DNA of 64,000 bases from Streptomyces sp. CNQ-509 (lineage in GTDB: Bacteria; Actinomycetota; Actinomycetes; Streptomycetales; Streptomycetaceae): assembly GCF_001011035.1 (NCBI RefSeq), contig NZ_CP011492.1, positions 2,611,501 to 2,675,500 on the forward strand, read 5' to 3'. The notes below the pieces were generated by a model. The model did no database searches. It saw nothing but the letters and a program-made list of their open reading frames with translations, and was not told the DNA's origin. This document shows, in pieces, positions 35,328 to 43,649 of this stretch (its first letter is position 1; every line of letters begins with the position of its first letter). The translations under genes were made by a program, and so were the position numbers.

Positions 35328-35450
35328 CCTGGGGACACCCGCGCGTCACCACCGGCCCGCTCGCGTCATTTCGGGCGAACGATGGTAAAGTCCACCAAAT
35401 CAGTTGCCCGGCTTCCGGGCCAGGGCTGCTGCGACCATGGGGAGCGGACG

Positions 35451-36569
35451 GTGGCGAGGCCTCCTGAGGAAGGCGGAATCCCGCGCAGGACTGGTGCACA
35501 GGAGAAGTGGCTGCCTGCACTGCCTCCTCTACTCCTGTTCACCGGGCTACTCATCGGCCTCTTCACGCCCAGCGATGTCCGGCCGATCGCCTTCCTCGCC
35601 ACGGCCATGGTTTCTGCTGCCGCGCTGCTGCCCCTGTGGGAGACCGTGCTCACGGGAGTGGGCGCGTGCGCCATCTTTTTCGTCCTGATGGTGCACTTCA
35701 ATGCGCTACGGGATGTGACCGCGTACTCTGAGCTGGCCACTGTCGCGGCGATTGCGGTATTCGCCGTCTTCCTCAACCGTCTGCTCGCCCGACGCGCCCG
35801 TCAACTGGTTCAGGTCCGGTCAGTGGCCGAGACCGCCCAGCTGGCAGTGCTGCATCCGCTGCCACACCACCTCGGGCACGTCACCCTCGAGAGCATGTAT
35901 CTGGCCGCCGCGGCGGAAGCCCGGATCGGCGGGGACCTGTACGGGGCAGTCCGTACGCCGCACGGCGTGCGGCTGCTCATCGGCGACGTACGCGGCAAGG
36001 GCCTGCCCGCGATCCAGGCTGCCGCGACTCTGCTCGGCGCCTTCCGCGAATCCGCCCACGACGCGCCTGACCTGCCCCATCTCGCGCGCCGCCTGGAGAC
36101 GAGCATCAGCCGCTATGCCTCCCAGCACCCGGGAGTCCTGGGCTCGGAGATCGCTGAGCGTTTCATCACCGCTCTACTCGCCGAGATCCCGGACCACGAA
36201 CTGGTCGTCCGGACCCTCACCTGCGGTCACCCGCCTCCCCTTCTGCTGCACCGCGGCGAGGTCCGGGAACTGCAAGCGGACGCTCCCTCGCCGCCGCTCA
36301 ACCTGGGCATGCTTGTGAACGATGAGTTCCACGTCGATCTCACCCCCTTCCACCCGGGAGACCAGCTCCTGCTGTACACCGACGGGGTCACTGAGACCCG
36401 CGACCGCTCCGGCGCCTTCTACCCCCTCGCCGAGCGCATCCGCCCGTGGAGCGGCGAGACGCCCCGCCACCTCCTGAAACATCTCCACCGCGACCTCGTC
36501 GCCTACAGCGACGGCGAACTCGACGATGACGTCGCCGCCGTCATCGCCCGCCGACGCGCGAGCCTCTAG
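35451..36569 (+). CDS. Membrane-anchored PP2C-type phosphatase (RsbU/SpoIIE-like)
   Basis: 372 aa from the GTG at 35451, preceded by GGGGAGCGG; an ATG at 35382 is in frame but would add an atypical leader. Three or four membrane helices lie in residues about 20-115 (LPALPPLLLFTGLLIGLF, IAFLATAMVSAAALLPLW, AIAVFAVFLNRLL). The SpoIIE/PP2C domain follows, with metal-binding Asp in EARIGGDLYGA and LIGDVRGKGLPA and the later LLLYTDGVTETRD. It should dephosphorylate an anti-sigma antagonist. No HATPase anti-sigma or STAS partner is adjacent. A paralogue begins at 63543. Confidence 0.88.
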   Translation: MARPPEEGGIPRRTGAQEKWLPALPPLLLFTGLLIGLFTPSDVRPIAFLATAMVSAAALLPLWETVLTGVGACAIFFVLMVHFNALRDVTAYSELATVAAIAVFAVFLNRLLARRARQLVQVRSVAETAQLAVLHPLPHHLGHVTLESMYLAAAAEARIGGDLYGAVRTPHGVRLLIGDVRGKGLPAIQAAATLLGAFRESAHDAPDLPHLARRLETSISRYASQHPGVLGSEIAERFITALLAEIPDHELVVRTLTCGHPPPLLLHRGEVRELQADAPSPPLNLGMLVNDEFHVDLTPFHPGDQLLLYTDGVTETRDRSGAFYPLAERIRPWSGETPRHLLKHLHRDLVAYSDGELDDDVAAVIARRRASL

Positions 36570-36945
36570 CAGGCCAGGGTCCTGGCCGACCCCAAGCCCG
36601 GCGAACGCGAAGTCCTGGCCGTCATGCCGGCGCTCGGCGCCGAACTCCTCGCCGACCGGCCTGAAGCAGATTCCAGGCCCCGGCGATTTCCCGGGCGGTC
36701 TGTTACATTCCGTTGGCTGCGCTCCGCGCAACGCCCCACCGCAGCACCTTCCCGGCGGATCGACTCCCGCCGAGTATCAGGTAATTGGATACGGGCATTC
36801 CCAAACCGGGATTTACGTCCCGGCCACCCCGGATTAGCATCTTCCCGCATCGAGCGCCGCCCCGACGAAATTCTTCTGTTTCCGCACATGCGTGCCGCCT
36901 GACTTTGCGCTGCCCCTTTCCCTCTGCGCCGACGGGAGTTTTCTC
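36570..36945. other. 376-bp intergenic region without a supported gene
   Basis: Lower GC than the surroundings towards the right end, where the promoter of the FAD-linked oxidase must lie. A short coding-like stretch just after the phosphatase stop (LADPKPGEREVLAVMPALGAELLADRP) has no start and may be a gene remnant. No convincing hairpin or repeat. Confidence 0.35.
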
Positions 36946-38580
36946 ATGGACAACGTCTCACGCCGGAAAGTGCTTCTTTCGGGCGCGGCCGTGGGCAGTG
37001 CCGCCGCCCTCGGCGGCGGCCGGCTCGCCGCCGCGACCCCGGCAGGAGCCGCCGCCGGCGTGCCCGCCTCGACCATCACCCCCGCCGACGCGCGCTATCC
37101 CGACTTCGTCTCCGGCAGTAACGGCCGCTGGCGCGCCGATCCCGAGGCGATCCGGGTGGCCACGGCCACCGAGCAGGTGGTGGCCGCGGTGGAGGAGGCC
37201 GTACGGGCCGGAAAGCGCGTCTCCGTACGCAGCGGCGGGCACTGCTACGAGGCATTCGTCTACCACTCGGACGCCCAGGTCGTCATCGATCTGTCCGCGA
37301 TGAACGACATCTCGTACGACCAAAAGAGACGCGCCTTCGTCATCGGGCCCGGCTGCACGCTGATGGAGGTCTATATGGAGCTCTATCGCGTCTGGGGAGT
37401 GACGATCCCGGGCGGTTCCTGCTCCTCCGTCGGCGCCGGCGGCCATATCCAGGGCGGCGGCTTCGGGCTGCTGTCCCGGGCGTTCGGGCTGACGGTCGAC
37501 TACATCCACGCGGTCGAGGTCGTCGTGGTGGACGCCTCGGGCAAGGCCCGCGCGATCGTGGCCAGCAGCGACGAGAACGACCCGCACCACGACCTGTGGT
37601 GGGCGCACACCGGCGGGGGCGGCGGCAACTTCGGCATCGTCACCCGCTACTTCCTGCGCGCCCCCGGCACCGAGCGGCTGGCGCCGGAGAAGCAGTTGCC
37701 GCAGCCGCCCGGCGAGGTGTACGTGCACCAGCAGTCATGGCCCTGGAGCAACATCGACGAGGACCGCTTCCGCACGCTGCTGCGCAACTACAGCGGCTTC
37801 TACGAGGAGTACAGCGCCCCCCGCAACCCGTACGCCGGCATGTTCAGCATGCTCGTGTGCAGCACGAAGGCCAGCGGCTCGATCTCGATGACCACCCAGA
37901 TCGACGCCACCCAGCCGGACGCGGCGCGCAAGCTGGACGACTTCCTCGCCGAGATCGGCGGGCACATGGGCGACGCCCAGCCGACGACGCTGTCGACGAA
38001 CGAGATGCGGGCGATGCCCGACCTCTTCGCGCCGCAGGCGCGGCCGTGGCTGGTCGCCACCCGCCAGCTCGGCGGCTCCGGCTGGGGCGGGCGGGGCGAC
38101 TACAAGTCGGCGTACCTGCGGCGGGCGTTCCCGGACGAGCAGATATCCGCGATGTACCAGAACCTCACCGAGACCGACCAGCGCAGCGCGCTCGTGTCGA
38201 TCGACTCGTACGGTGCGCAGGTCAACGCGGTCGGTACGGACGCGACCGCGGCGCCGCAGCGGGACTCGATCATCAAGCTCCAGTACCAGGCGTACTGGAG
38301 CGAGCAGTCCGAGGAGGCGGCGAAGCTCGGCTGGATCCGGAACATGTACCGCGACGTGTACGCGGACACCGGCGGCGTCCCCGTCCCCAACGAGGTGAAC
38401 GACGGGTGCTACATCAACTACCCGGACATCGACCTCGGTGACCCGCAGTGGAACACCTCGGACACTCCCTGGCACGACCTGTACTACAAGCAGGCGTACG
38501 TGCGGCTGCAGCGGGTCAAGGCCGCGTACGACCCGGGGAACGTGTTCCGCCACGCCCAGTCCGTCCGGCTGCCCGAGTAG
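36946..38580 (+). CDS. Tat-secreted FAD-linked oxidase with bicovalent flavin (BBE/GOOX-like)
   Basis: 544 aa from ATG 36946, with GGGAG upstream. A Tat signal (VSRRKVLLSGAAVGSAAALGG) is at the N-terminus. The PCMH FAD domain has both residues for bicovalent FAD attachment: His99 in VRSGGHCYEAF and Cys159 in PGGSCSSVGAGGH. The C-terminal BBE segment (YINYPDIDLGD, YYKQAYVRLQRVKAAYDPGNVF) completes the berberine-bridge/gluco-oligosaccharide oxidase architecture. Secreted members oxidise sugars or secondary metabolites and release hydrogen peroxide. The adjacent secreted lactonase-fold gene raises the possibility of a sugar oxidation-lactone hydrolysis pair. The two are not overlapping and have a terminator between them. 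Confidence 0.92.
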   Translation: MDNVSRRKVLLSGAAVGSAAALGGGRLAAATPAGAAAGVPASTITPADARYPDFVSGSNGRWRADPEAIRVATATEQVVAAVEEAVRAGKRVSVRSGGHCYEAFVYHSDAQVVIDLSAMNDISYDQKRRAFVIGPGCTLMEVYMELYRVWGVTIPGGSCSSVGAGGHIQGGGFGLLSRAFGLTVDYIHAVEVVVVDASGKARAIVASSDENDPHHDLWWAHTGGGGGNFGIVTRYFLRAPGTERLAPEKQLPQPPGEVYVHQQSWPWSNIDEDRFRTLLRNYSGFYEEYSAPRNPYAGMFSMLVCSTKASGSISMTTQIDATQPDAARKLDDFLAEIGGHMGDAQPTTLSTNEMRAMPDLFAPQARPWLVATRQLGGSGWGGRGDYKSAYLRRAFPDEQISAMYQNLTETDQRSALVSIDSYGAQVNAVGTDATAAPQRDSIIKLQYQAYWSEQSEEAAKLGWIRNMYRDVYADTGGVPVPNEVNDGCYINYPDIDLGDPQWNTSDTPWHDLYYKQAYVRLQRVKAAYDPGNVFRHAQSVRLPE

Positions 38581-38982
38581 GCGGCCGCGGCGGCGCCCGG
38601 CCCGGGCGCAGGGGACCCCGGGCCGGGCGATGCGCGCGCCGTTCGACGTGTGCCGGGGTCGGGTTCGACGGGCCGGGGTGCGCTGGCCGGTGGCGTACGG
38701 CGAAGGGGCGGGACCGGCGAGGTGCACGGCTCGGCCCGCGCCCTGCGATCGGTGCCGGGTCGAATCGGTTCGCGTACCGCGAAGGGCTCGCGCAGCACGG
38801 CCGGTTCGCCTGCCCCGGCCGGTTCACGTGCCCCGGCCGGTCCGCTCGCCGCGACCGGGCCGCATACTGCGAGCAGCCCCGTATCGAATCGCTTCCCGTC
38901 CCGCGCCACCCCCGCACCGCCCACCGATCCCCGTCCCTCCCGCTCCACCGGTGACCGTCCCCGCCACGAGAGGAGCACCGCC
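38581..38982. repeat. 400-bp intergenic region with terminator and 18-bp tandem repeat
   Basis: After the terminator (38595-38628) the region carries three tandem copies of an 18-bp unit (CCGGCCGGTTCACGTGCC-like, about 38797-38850) and a near palindrome CGAATCGGTTCG at 38761-38772 resembling the LacI operators further right. Long in-frame reading exists into the lactonase gene but looks non-coding. Confidence 0.45.
38595..38628 (+). terminator. Terminator of the FAD-linked oxidase gene
   Basis: Perfect 12-bp stem GCCCGGCCCGGG (38595-38606) with CCCGGGCCGGGC (38617-38628), 10-nt loop, 14 nt after the stop codon. Confidence 0.7.
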
Positions 38983-40257
38983 TTGCACGCCTCCGCCCCG
39001 CCCCCCGCACCCGATTCAGGACCCGCCGCCGCAAGTCCCACAGGACCGAGCCGGCGCCAGATGCTGCCGGTCTTCGGCGCCGCGGCGCTGGCGGGCGTCG
39101 TTCCCGCGCTGGGCTCCGCCTCGCCCGCGTCGGCCGCACCCGCCGCCGCGGCGCCCGCCTCCGCCGCGGCGGCGGCCCGCGGCCCCCGCGCCGTCTACGT
39201 CGGCGGCTACGCCGGCGGTCCCGGCGCCCCCGCCGGGCTCGCCGCGTTCCGCATGGCGGGCGACGGCCGCCTCACTCCGGTCCAGGAGGTGCCCGGCGTC
39301 CCCAACCCCTCGTGGCTGGCGGTGCATCCGCGGCTGCCCGTGCTCTACGCCGTCTGCGAGGTGAGCACCTGGAACGGGCAGAAGGGGGGCGGCGTCGTCT
39401 CGTACGCCATCGACACCGCCACCGGCGAACTGACCCGCACCGGCGACCAGCCCGTGCCCGGCGTCCCCGCGCACGGGGCGCTCGACGAGCGCGGCGGCCA
39501 TCTGATCGTCGCCAACTACGGCGGCGCCACCTTCGCCGTCGTCCCGCTCGGCGCGGACGGCACGCCCCGGCCGGTCTCGGACACCGTCACCGTCACCGGT
39601 ACCGGACCCGACCCCGAGCGCCAGACCGGCCCGCACCCGCACCAGGTCGCCTTCGACCCGGCGTACGGGTACGTCTTCGGCGCCGACCTGGGCACCGACC
39701 GTGTCTGGGCCTGGCGGCTGGACGCCGAGGCCGGGAAGCTGACGCCGAACCCGCTGCCGTTCATGCAGGTCGCCTCCGGCTCGGGCACGCGCCACCTGGC
39801 GTTCCACCCGAGCGGGCGGTTCGTCTACGTCGCGGGCGAGCTGACGTCGTCGGTGACCGCGTTCACGTACGACGCGGCCCGCGGCACGTTCCGCTGGCTG
39901 CAGACCCTCGGCACGCTGCCGCGCGGCTTCACCGGCGAGAGCTACTGCGCGGAGGTCGCCGTGCACCCGGACGGCAGGACGGTCTACGTCTCCAACCGCG
40001 GGCACGACAGCATCGCCCGGTTCGCGGTCAGCGCCGACGGGCGGCTCGACCTGCGCGAGACCACCTCGACCGGCGGCGCCTGGCCGCGGCACTTCGCCCT
40101 GTCCCCGGCCGGCGACGTGCTGCTGGTGGCGAACCAGAACAGCGACGACGTGGTGTCGTTCCGCGTCACCCGCTCCGGCGCCCTGCGCCGCACCGGCGCC
40201 ACCGCCGCCGCCCCGAGCCCGGCGTGCGTGGCCTTCGGGGGCGTCCTGCCGAAGTGA
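38983..40257 (+). CDS. Tat-secreted lactonase-family seven-bladed beta-propeller protein
   Basis: 424 aa from a TTG at 38983, chosen because GAGAGGAG precedes it by about 6 nt and it places a Tat signal (PSRRQMLPVFGAAALAGVVP) near the N-terminus; the longer upstream frame is repeat DNA. The rest is the Lactonase (Pgl, pfam10282) propeller: NPSWLAVHPRLPVLYAVCEV, ALDERGGHLIVANYGGAT, PHPHQVAFDPAYGYVFGADLGTD, HLAFHPSGRFVYVAGEL, EVAVHPDGRTVYVSNRGHDSIA and SPAGDVLLVANQNSDDV mark successive blades. Cytoplasmic relatives hydrolyse 6-phosphogluconolactone. A secreted copy must act on another lactone or be a binding protein. Confidence 0.88.
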   Translation: MHASAPPPAPDSGPAAASPTGPSRRQMLPVFGAAALAGVVPALGSASPASAAPAAAAPASAAAAARGPRAVYVGGYAGGPGAPAGLAAFRMAGDGRLTPVQEVPGVPNPSWLAVHPRLPVLYAVCEVSTWNGQKGGGVVSYAIDTATGELTRTGDQPVPGVPAHGALDERGGHLIVANYGGATFAVVPLGADGTPRPVSDTVTVTGTGPDPERQTGPHPHQVAFDPAYGYVFGADLGTDRVWAWRLDAEAGKLTPNPLPFMQVASGSGTRHLAFHPSGRFVYVAGELTSSVTAFTYDAARGTFRWLQTLGTLPRGFTGESYCAEVAVHPDGRTVYVSNRGHDSIARFAVSADGRLDLRETTSTGGAWPRHFALSPAGDVLLVANQNSDDVVSFRVTRSGALRRTGATAAAPSPACVAFGGVLPK

Positions 40258-40308
40258 CGGCCGGCATACAGCGGGAGTGACGCGCGGCGCATCGACGCGG
40301 CGGCGGAA

Positions 40309-40338
40309 GGGGGCGGGTGCCGGCGGGCACCCGCCCCC
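40309..40338 (+). terminator. Terminator after the lactonase gene
   Basis: Perfect 13-bp stem GGGGGCGGGTGCC (40309-40321) with GGCACCCGCCCCC (40326-40338) and a 4-nt loop GGCG. It separates the lactonase gene from the ABC operon. Confidence 0.8.
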
Positions 40339-40449
40339 TCGCCGCTCATTCCGCCGACGCTGTACACAGGCACCGTCCGCCGATGCCGTTCGCCGAAACC
40401 TTTTGTCAACGCCATTGACATACTGCCGGGTCCTCCCTACGTTCCTCCG

Positions 40450-40486
40450 TCGAAGCGCTTCGACACCTCGAATCGAAACGATTCGA
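40450..40486 (+). promoter_or_regulatory. Tandem LacI-type operators upstream of the ABC operon
   Basis: Two palindromes 4 bp apart. TCGAAGCGCTTCGA (40450-40463) is perfect over 14 bp. TCGAATCGAAACGATTCGA (40468-40486) has perfect 8-bp arms around AAA. They lie 27-64 bp before the start of the binding-protein gene, and the same arms recur before the GH3 gene. The LacI protein at 45984 is the likely ligand-responsive repressor. Confidence 0.75.
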
Positions 40487-40513
40487 CGAGAACGACTCTC
40501 CCGGAGGCAGTGG

Positions 40514-41818
40514 ATGTTGAAGGCACGGAGAAGGGCGCGCCTGCTGGCTGCCGCCCTGGCGGGAGCCCTGTCGCTGAGCACGCTCGCCGCGTGCGGCGGC
40601 TCCGACGACGGCGGTTCCGGCGACGGCAAGACCCTCAGGCTCTGGCACTACGAGGGCCCCGACAGCGCCATGGGCCAGGCGTGGGCCGAGGCCATCAAGG
40701 AATTCGAGGACAGCCACCCGGGGGTGAAGGTCGAGTTCGAGGAGAAGGGCTTCGAGCAGATCCAGAAGACCGCCCCCCAGGTCCTCAACTCCAACAAGGC
40801 GCCCGACCTCCTGGAGTACAACAAGGGCAACGCCACCACCGGCCAGCTCTCCCGCCAGGGCCTGCTGACCGACCTCACCGCGGAGGCGGAGAAGCGCGGC
40901 TGGACCGACGCGGTCCCGCCGACCGTCGCCACCACCAGCCGGTACGACGAGAACGGGGTGATGGGCTCCGGCGCCTGGTACGGCATCCCCAACTACGCCG
41001 AGTACACGATGGTCTACTTCAACAAGGACCTCTTCGCGGAGCACGGCGTCGAGGTCCCGACCACGTTCGCGGAGCTGGAGGACGCGCTCGCGACGTTCAA
41101 GGACGCCGGCATCACCCCGTTCGCCAACGCCGGCGCCGAGTACATGGCGCATCAGTACCTCTACCAGCTCGCGCTCAGCCAGGCGGACAAGACCTGGGTC
41201 GACTCCTTCCAGATGGAGGGCGAAACCGACTTCTCGGACGCGGCCTGGACGTACGCCGCCGAGACCTTCGCCGACTGGGTCGACAAGGGCTACATCGCCG
41301 AGAACTCCTCCGGCACCAAGGCCGAGGACGCCGGCGTCTCGTTCATCCAGGGCAAGCACCCGATGCTCTTCTCCGGAAGCTGGTGGTTCGGCCGCTTCCA
41401 GGCGGAGATCAAGAAGTTCGACTGGGACACCTTCCTGTGGCCCGGCAGCGACCTGACCCTCGGCTCCGGCGGCAACCTGTGGGTGGTCCCCGAGGGCGCC
41501 GAGAACAAGGAGCTGGCGTACGACTTCATCGACATCACGATGAAGAAGGGCATCCAGAACATCCTGGGCGACAACGGCGGCGTCCCCATCGCGGCCGACG
41601 CCGCCGCGATCACCGACCCGCAGTCCAAGGCCCTCATCGAGGACTACACGACCCTCGCCGGGAACGACGGCCTCGCCTACTACCCCGACTGGCCGGCCAA
41701 CGGCTTCTACGACTCGATGACCTCCGAGACGCAGAAGCTCCTCACCGGCAGCGCGGAGCCGGGCGACGTGCTGGAGTCGCTCCAGGCCGAGTACGACGAG
41801 AACGTGCTCCAGGAATGA
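40514..41818 (+). CDS. ABC transporter sugar-binding lipoprotein
   Basis: 434 aa from ATG 40514 (GGAGG upstream). The type II signal MLKARRRARLLAAALAGALS ends in lipobox LAAC (LSTLAACGGSDD), so the protein is anchored to the outer face of the membrane. Family 1 extracellular solute-binding fold: LRLWHYEGPDSAMGQAW, KTAPQVLNSNKAPDLLEYN, WYGIPNYAEYTMVYFNKDLFAEHG. It should capture an oligosaccharide and hand it to the two permeases encoded behind it. The downstream YicI-type alpha-xylosidase suggests a xylose-substituted glucan fragment as ligand. Its stop overlaps the next start (ATGA). Confidence 0.92.
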   Translation: MLKARRRARLLAAALAGALSLSTLAACGGSDDGGSGDGKTLRLWHYEGPDSAMGQAWAEAIKEFEDSHPGVKVEFEEKGFEQIQKTAPQVLNSNKAPDLLEYNKGNATTGQLSRQGLLTDLTAEAEKRGWTDAVPPTVATTSRYDENGVMGSGAWYGIPNYAEYTMVYFNKDLFAEHGVEVPTTFAELEDALATFKDAGITPFANAGAEYMAHQYLYQLALSQADKTWVDSFQMEGETDFSDAAWTYAAETFADWVDKGYIAENSSGTKAEDAGVSFIQGKHPMLFSGSWWFGRFQAEIKKFDWDTFLWPGSDLTLGSGGNLWVVPEGAENKELAYDFIDITMKKGIQNILGDNGGVPIAADAAAITDPQSKALIEDYTTLAGNDGLAYYPDWPANGFYDSMTSETQKLLTGSAEPGDVLESLQAEYDENVLQE

Positions 41819-42804
41819 CGGCCGTTGTCTCCAAGGACGCGGCTCGCCCCGCCGGCGGGAGCGGAACCCCCTCCCGCCGGCGGTGGCGCACACGCCGCGG
41901 CCGTACGCACCGGACGTCCACCGAGGGCTCGTACGCGCTCTATCTGCTGCCCGGCGGGCTGGCGTTCCTGATCGTCATCATCGTGCCGTTCGTGATGAAC
42001 ACCGGGATCAGCTTCACCGACTGGAGCGGTGTCGGCACACCCGAGTTCACCGGGCTGGAGAACTACGACCGGCTCCTCGGCGACGACGACTTCTGGGAGT
42101 CGTTCCGGCACAGCCTGGCGATGGTCGCGGCGATGGCGTTGGTGCCGACCGCGATCGGGCTGGTGCTGGCCTCGGCGCTCTTCGACTTCGTCGGCAAGCA
42201 CGCGGGCAGCCGCTGGGTGGCGGCCGTGCGCGCCTGCTTCTACCTGCCCCAGGTGTTGCCGATCGCGGTCGCCGGCATCGTGTGGAGCTGGATCCTGGCG
42301 CCGGAGAGCGGTTCGCTGAACGAACTCCTGGGCGCCGTCGGGCTCGACGCGCTCCAGCAGGACTGGCTCGGCGACCCGGACTGGGCGCTGTACAGCGTGA
42401 TGACCGTGATGGTGTGGGTGCAGATCGGCTTCCCGCTGGTGATCTTCATGTCCGGGCTCCAGCGCGTCGACCCGGCGCTGCACGAGGCGGCGGAGCTGGA
42501 CGGCGCGGGCTGGTGGCGGCGGTTCTGGCACGTGACGCTGCCGCAACTGCGGCCGGAGATCGCGGTGGTGCTGCTGTGGTGCACGATCGCGGCGCTGAAG
42601 GTCTTCGGCATGGTGTACGTCCTCACCGGCGGCGGCCCGGGCGGGGCGACGAACGTCCCGTCGTACTTCGCGTACCAGAACTTCTTCGAGAACTTCCAGG
42701 CCGGCTACGGCGCCGCGATCTCCACCGTCCTCACCGCGCTGATCCTGGTGCTGGCGGTCGTCGCCCTGAAACTGCAGACGCGGGCGGAGGACGAGAACAG
42801 ATGA
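41815..42804 (+). CDS. ABC sugar transporter permease, MalF/UgpA type
   Basis: 329 aa. A long basic cytoplasmic N-terminus (RRRWRTRRGRTHRTSTEG) precedes six membrane helices. The EAA loop contacting the ATPase is LHEAAELDGAGWWRRFWHVTLP. Starts with a 4-bp overlap on the binding-protein gene and ends with a 4-bp overlap on the second permease. It forms the channel with that subunit. No ATPase gene is in the operon, so a shared MsiK-like ATPase is expected. Confidence 0.92.
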   Translation: MTAVVSKDAARPAGGSGTPSRRRWRTRRGRTHRTSTEGSYALYLLPGGLAFLIVIIVPFVMNTGISFTDWSGVGTPEFTGLENYDRLLGDDDFWESFRHSLAMVAAMALVPTAIGLVLASALFDFVGKHAGSRWVAAVRACFYLPQVLPIAVAGIVWSWILAPESGSLNELLGAVGLDALQQDWLGDPDWALYSVMTVMVWVQIGFPLVIFMSGLQRVDPALHEAAELDGAGWWRRFWHVTLPQLRPEIAVVLLWCTIAALKVFGMVYVLTGGGPGGATNVPSYFAYQNFFENFQAGYGAAISTVLTALILVLAVVALKLQTRAEDENR

Positions 42805-43622
42805 GCCCGGTCAAGAAGTATCCCGTGCTCGTGGCGCTGGTGCTGGGCGCGGCGTTCATGGTGCTGCCGTTCTTCATCGTGCTGATGAACGCGGTCAAGA
42901 CGCCGGAGGAGTACTCCAGCGACGGGCCGCTCAGCATGCCCGACGGCGTGTACCTCGACGGCCTCGCGGATTTCTGGGAGCGCGTCGACTTCGGCCAGAA
43001 GCTGTGGAACTCGGTGCTGATCTCCGGCTCGGTGGCGCTGCTCGCGGTGGTGCTGTCGGTGCTGAGCGCGTACGCCATCGGCATCGGCCGGATCCGGGGG
43101 CGGCCGTACGTGCTCGCGTTCTTCGTGCTGGCGAACATGCTGCCGCAGGAGGCGCTGGTCTACCCCATCTACTACCTGTCGAAGGAGTTCGGCCTCTACG
43201 ACACCCGGCTGAGCGTCGTGATCGTCTTCACCGTCGTGCAGTCCGCCTTCGGCACGTACCTGCTGTCCTCGGTACTCGGCGGCTTCCCGCGCGAGGTGAT
43301 CGAGGCGGCGCGGATCGACGGGGCGACCAAGTGGCAGGTGCTGTGGCGGGTGGTGGTGCCCGTGAGCCGGCCGACGATCGGTGTGCTGATGGTGCTGTTC
43401 TTCATCTGGACGTGGAACGAGTTCCTGCTGCCGCTGGTCATGCTCGTCTCGGACGACAACCAGACCGTGTCCGTCGCCCTCGGCGTGCTCCAGGGGCAGC
43501 GGGACATGGACGCCACGATGACGAACGCCGCCGCCCTGCTGGGCGTGCTGCCGGCGATCGCGTTCTTCCTCATCTTCCAGCGGACCCTGACCCGCGGCAT
43601 CGCCGTGGGCGCGGTCAAGTGA
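42801..43622 (+). CDS. ABC sugar transporter permease, MalG/UgpE type
   Basis: 273 aa, six membrane helices, beginning VKKYPVLVALVLGAAFMVLPFFIVLMNAVKTPEEY. The EAA loop is VIEAARIDGATKWQVLWRVVVPVSRP. Overlaps the previous gene by ATGA. It is the second half of the channel for the importer whose binding protein is at 40514. The GH31 gene begins 27 bp after its stop and is probably co-transcribed. Confidence 0.92.
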   Translation: MSPVKKYPVLVALVLGAAFMVLPFFIVLMNAVKTPEEYSSDGPLSMPDGVYLDGLADFWERVDFGQKLWNSVLISGSVALLAVVLSVLSAYAIGIGRIRGRPYVLAFFVLANMLPQEALVYPIYYLSKEFGLYDTRLSVVIVFTVVQSAFGTYLLSSVLGGFPREVIEAARIDGATKWQVLWRVVVPVSRPTIGVLMVLFFIWTWNEFLLPLVMLVSDDNQTVSVALGVLQGQRDMDATMTNAAALLGVLPAIAFFLIFQRTLTRGIAVGAVK

Positions 43623-43649
43623 TCTCCAACTGACCCCGAGAGGCAACGA

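Noticed and set aside
36570..36700. A small gene after the first PP2C phosphatase
   Set aside because: The coding-like stretch has no start codon or ribosome site and stops making sense after about 30 codons.
38650..38982. Longer N-terminus for the lactonase gene
   Set aside because: The upstream frame is repeat-rich, lacks a ribosome site, and would bury the Tat signal about 130 residues into the protein.
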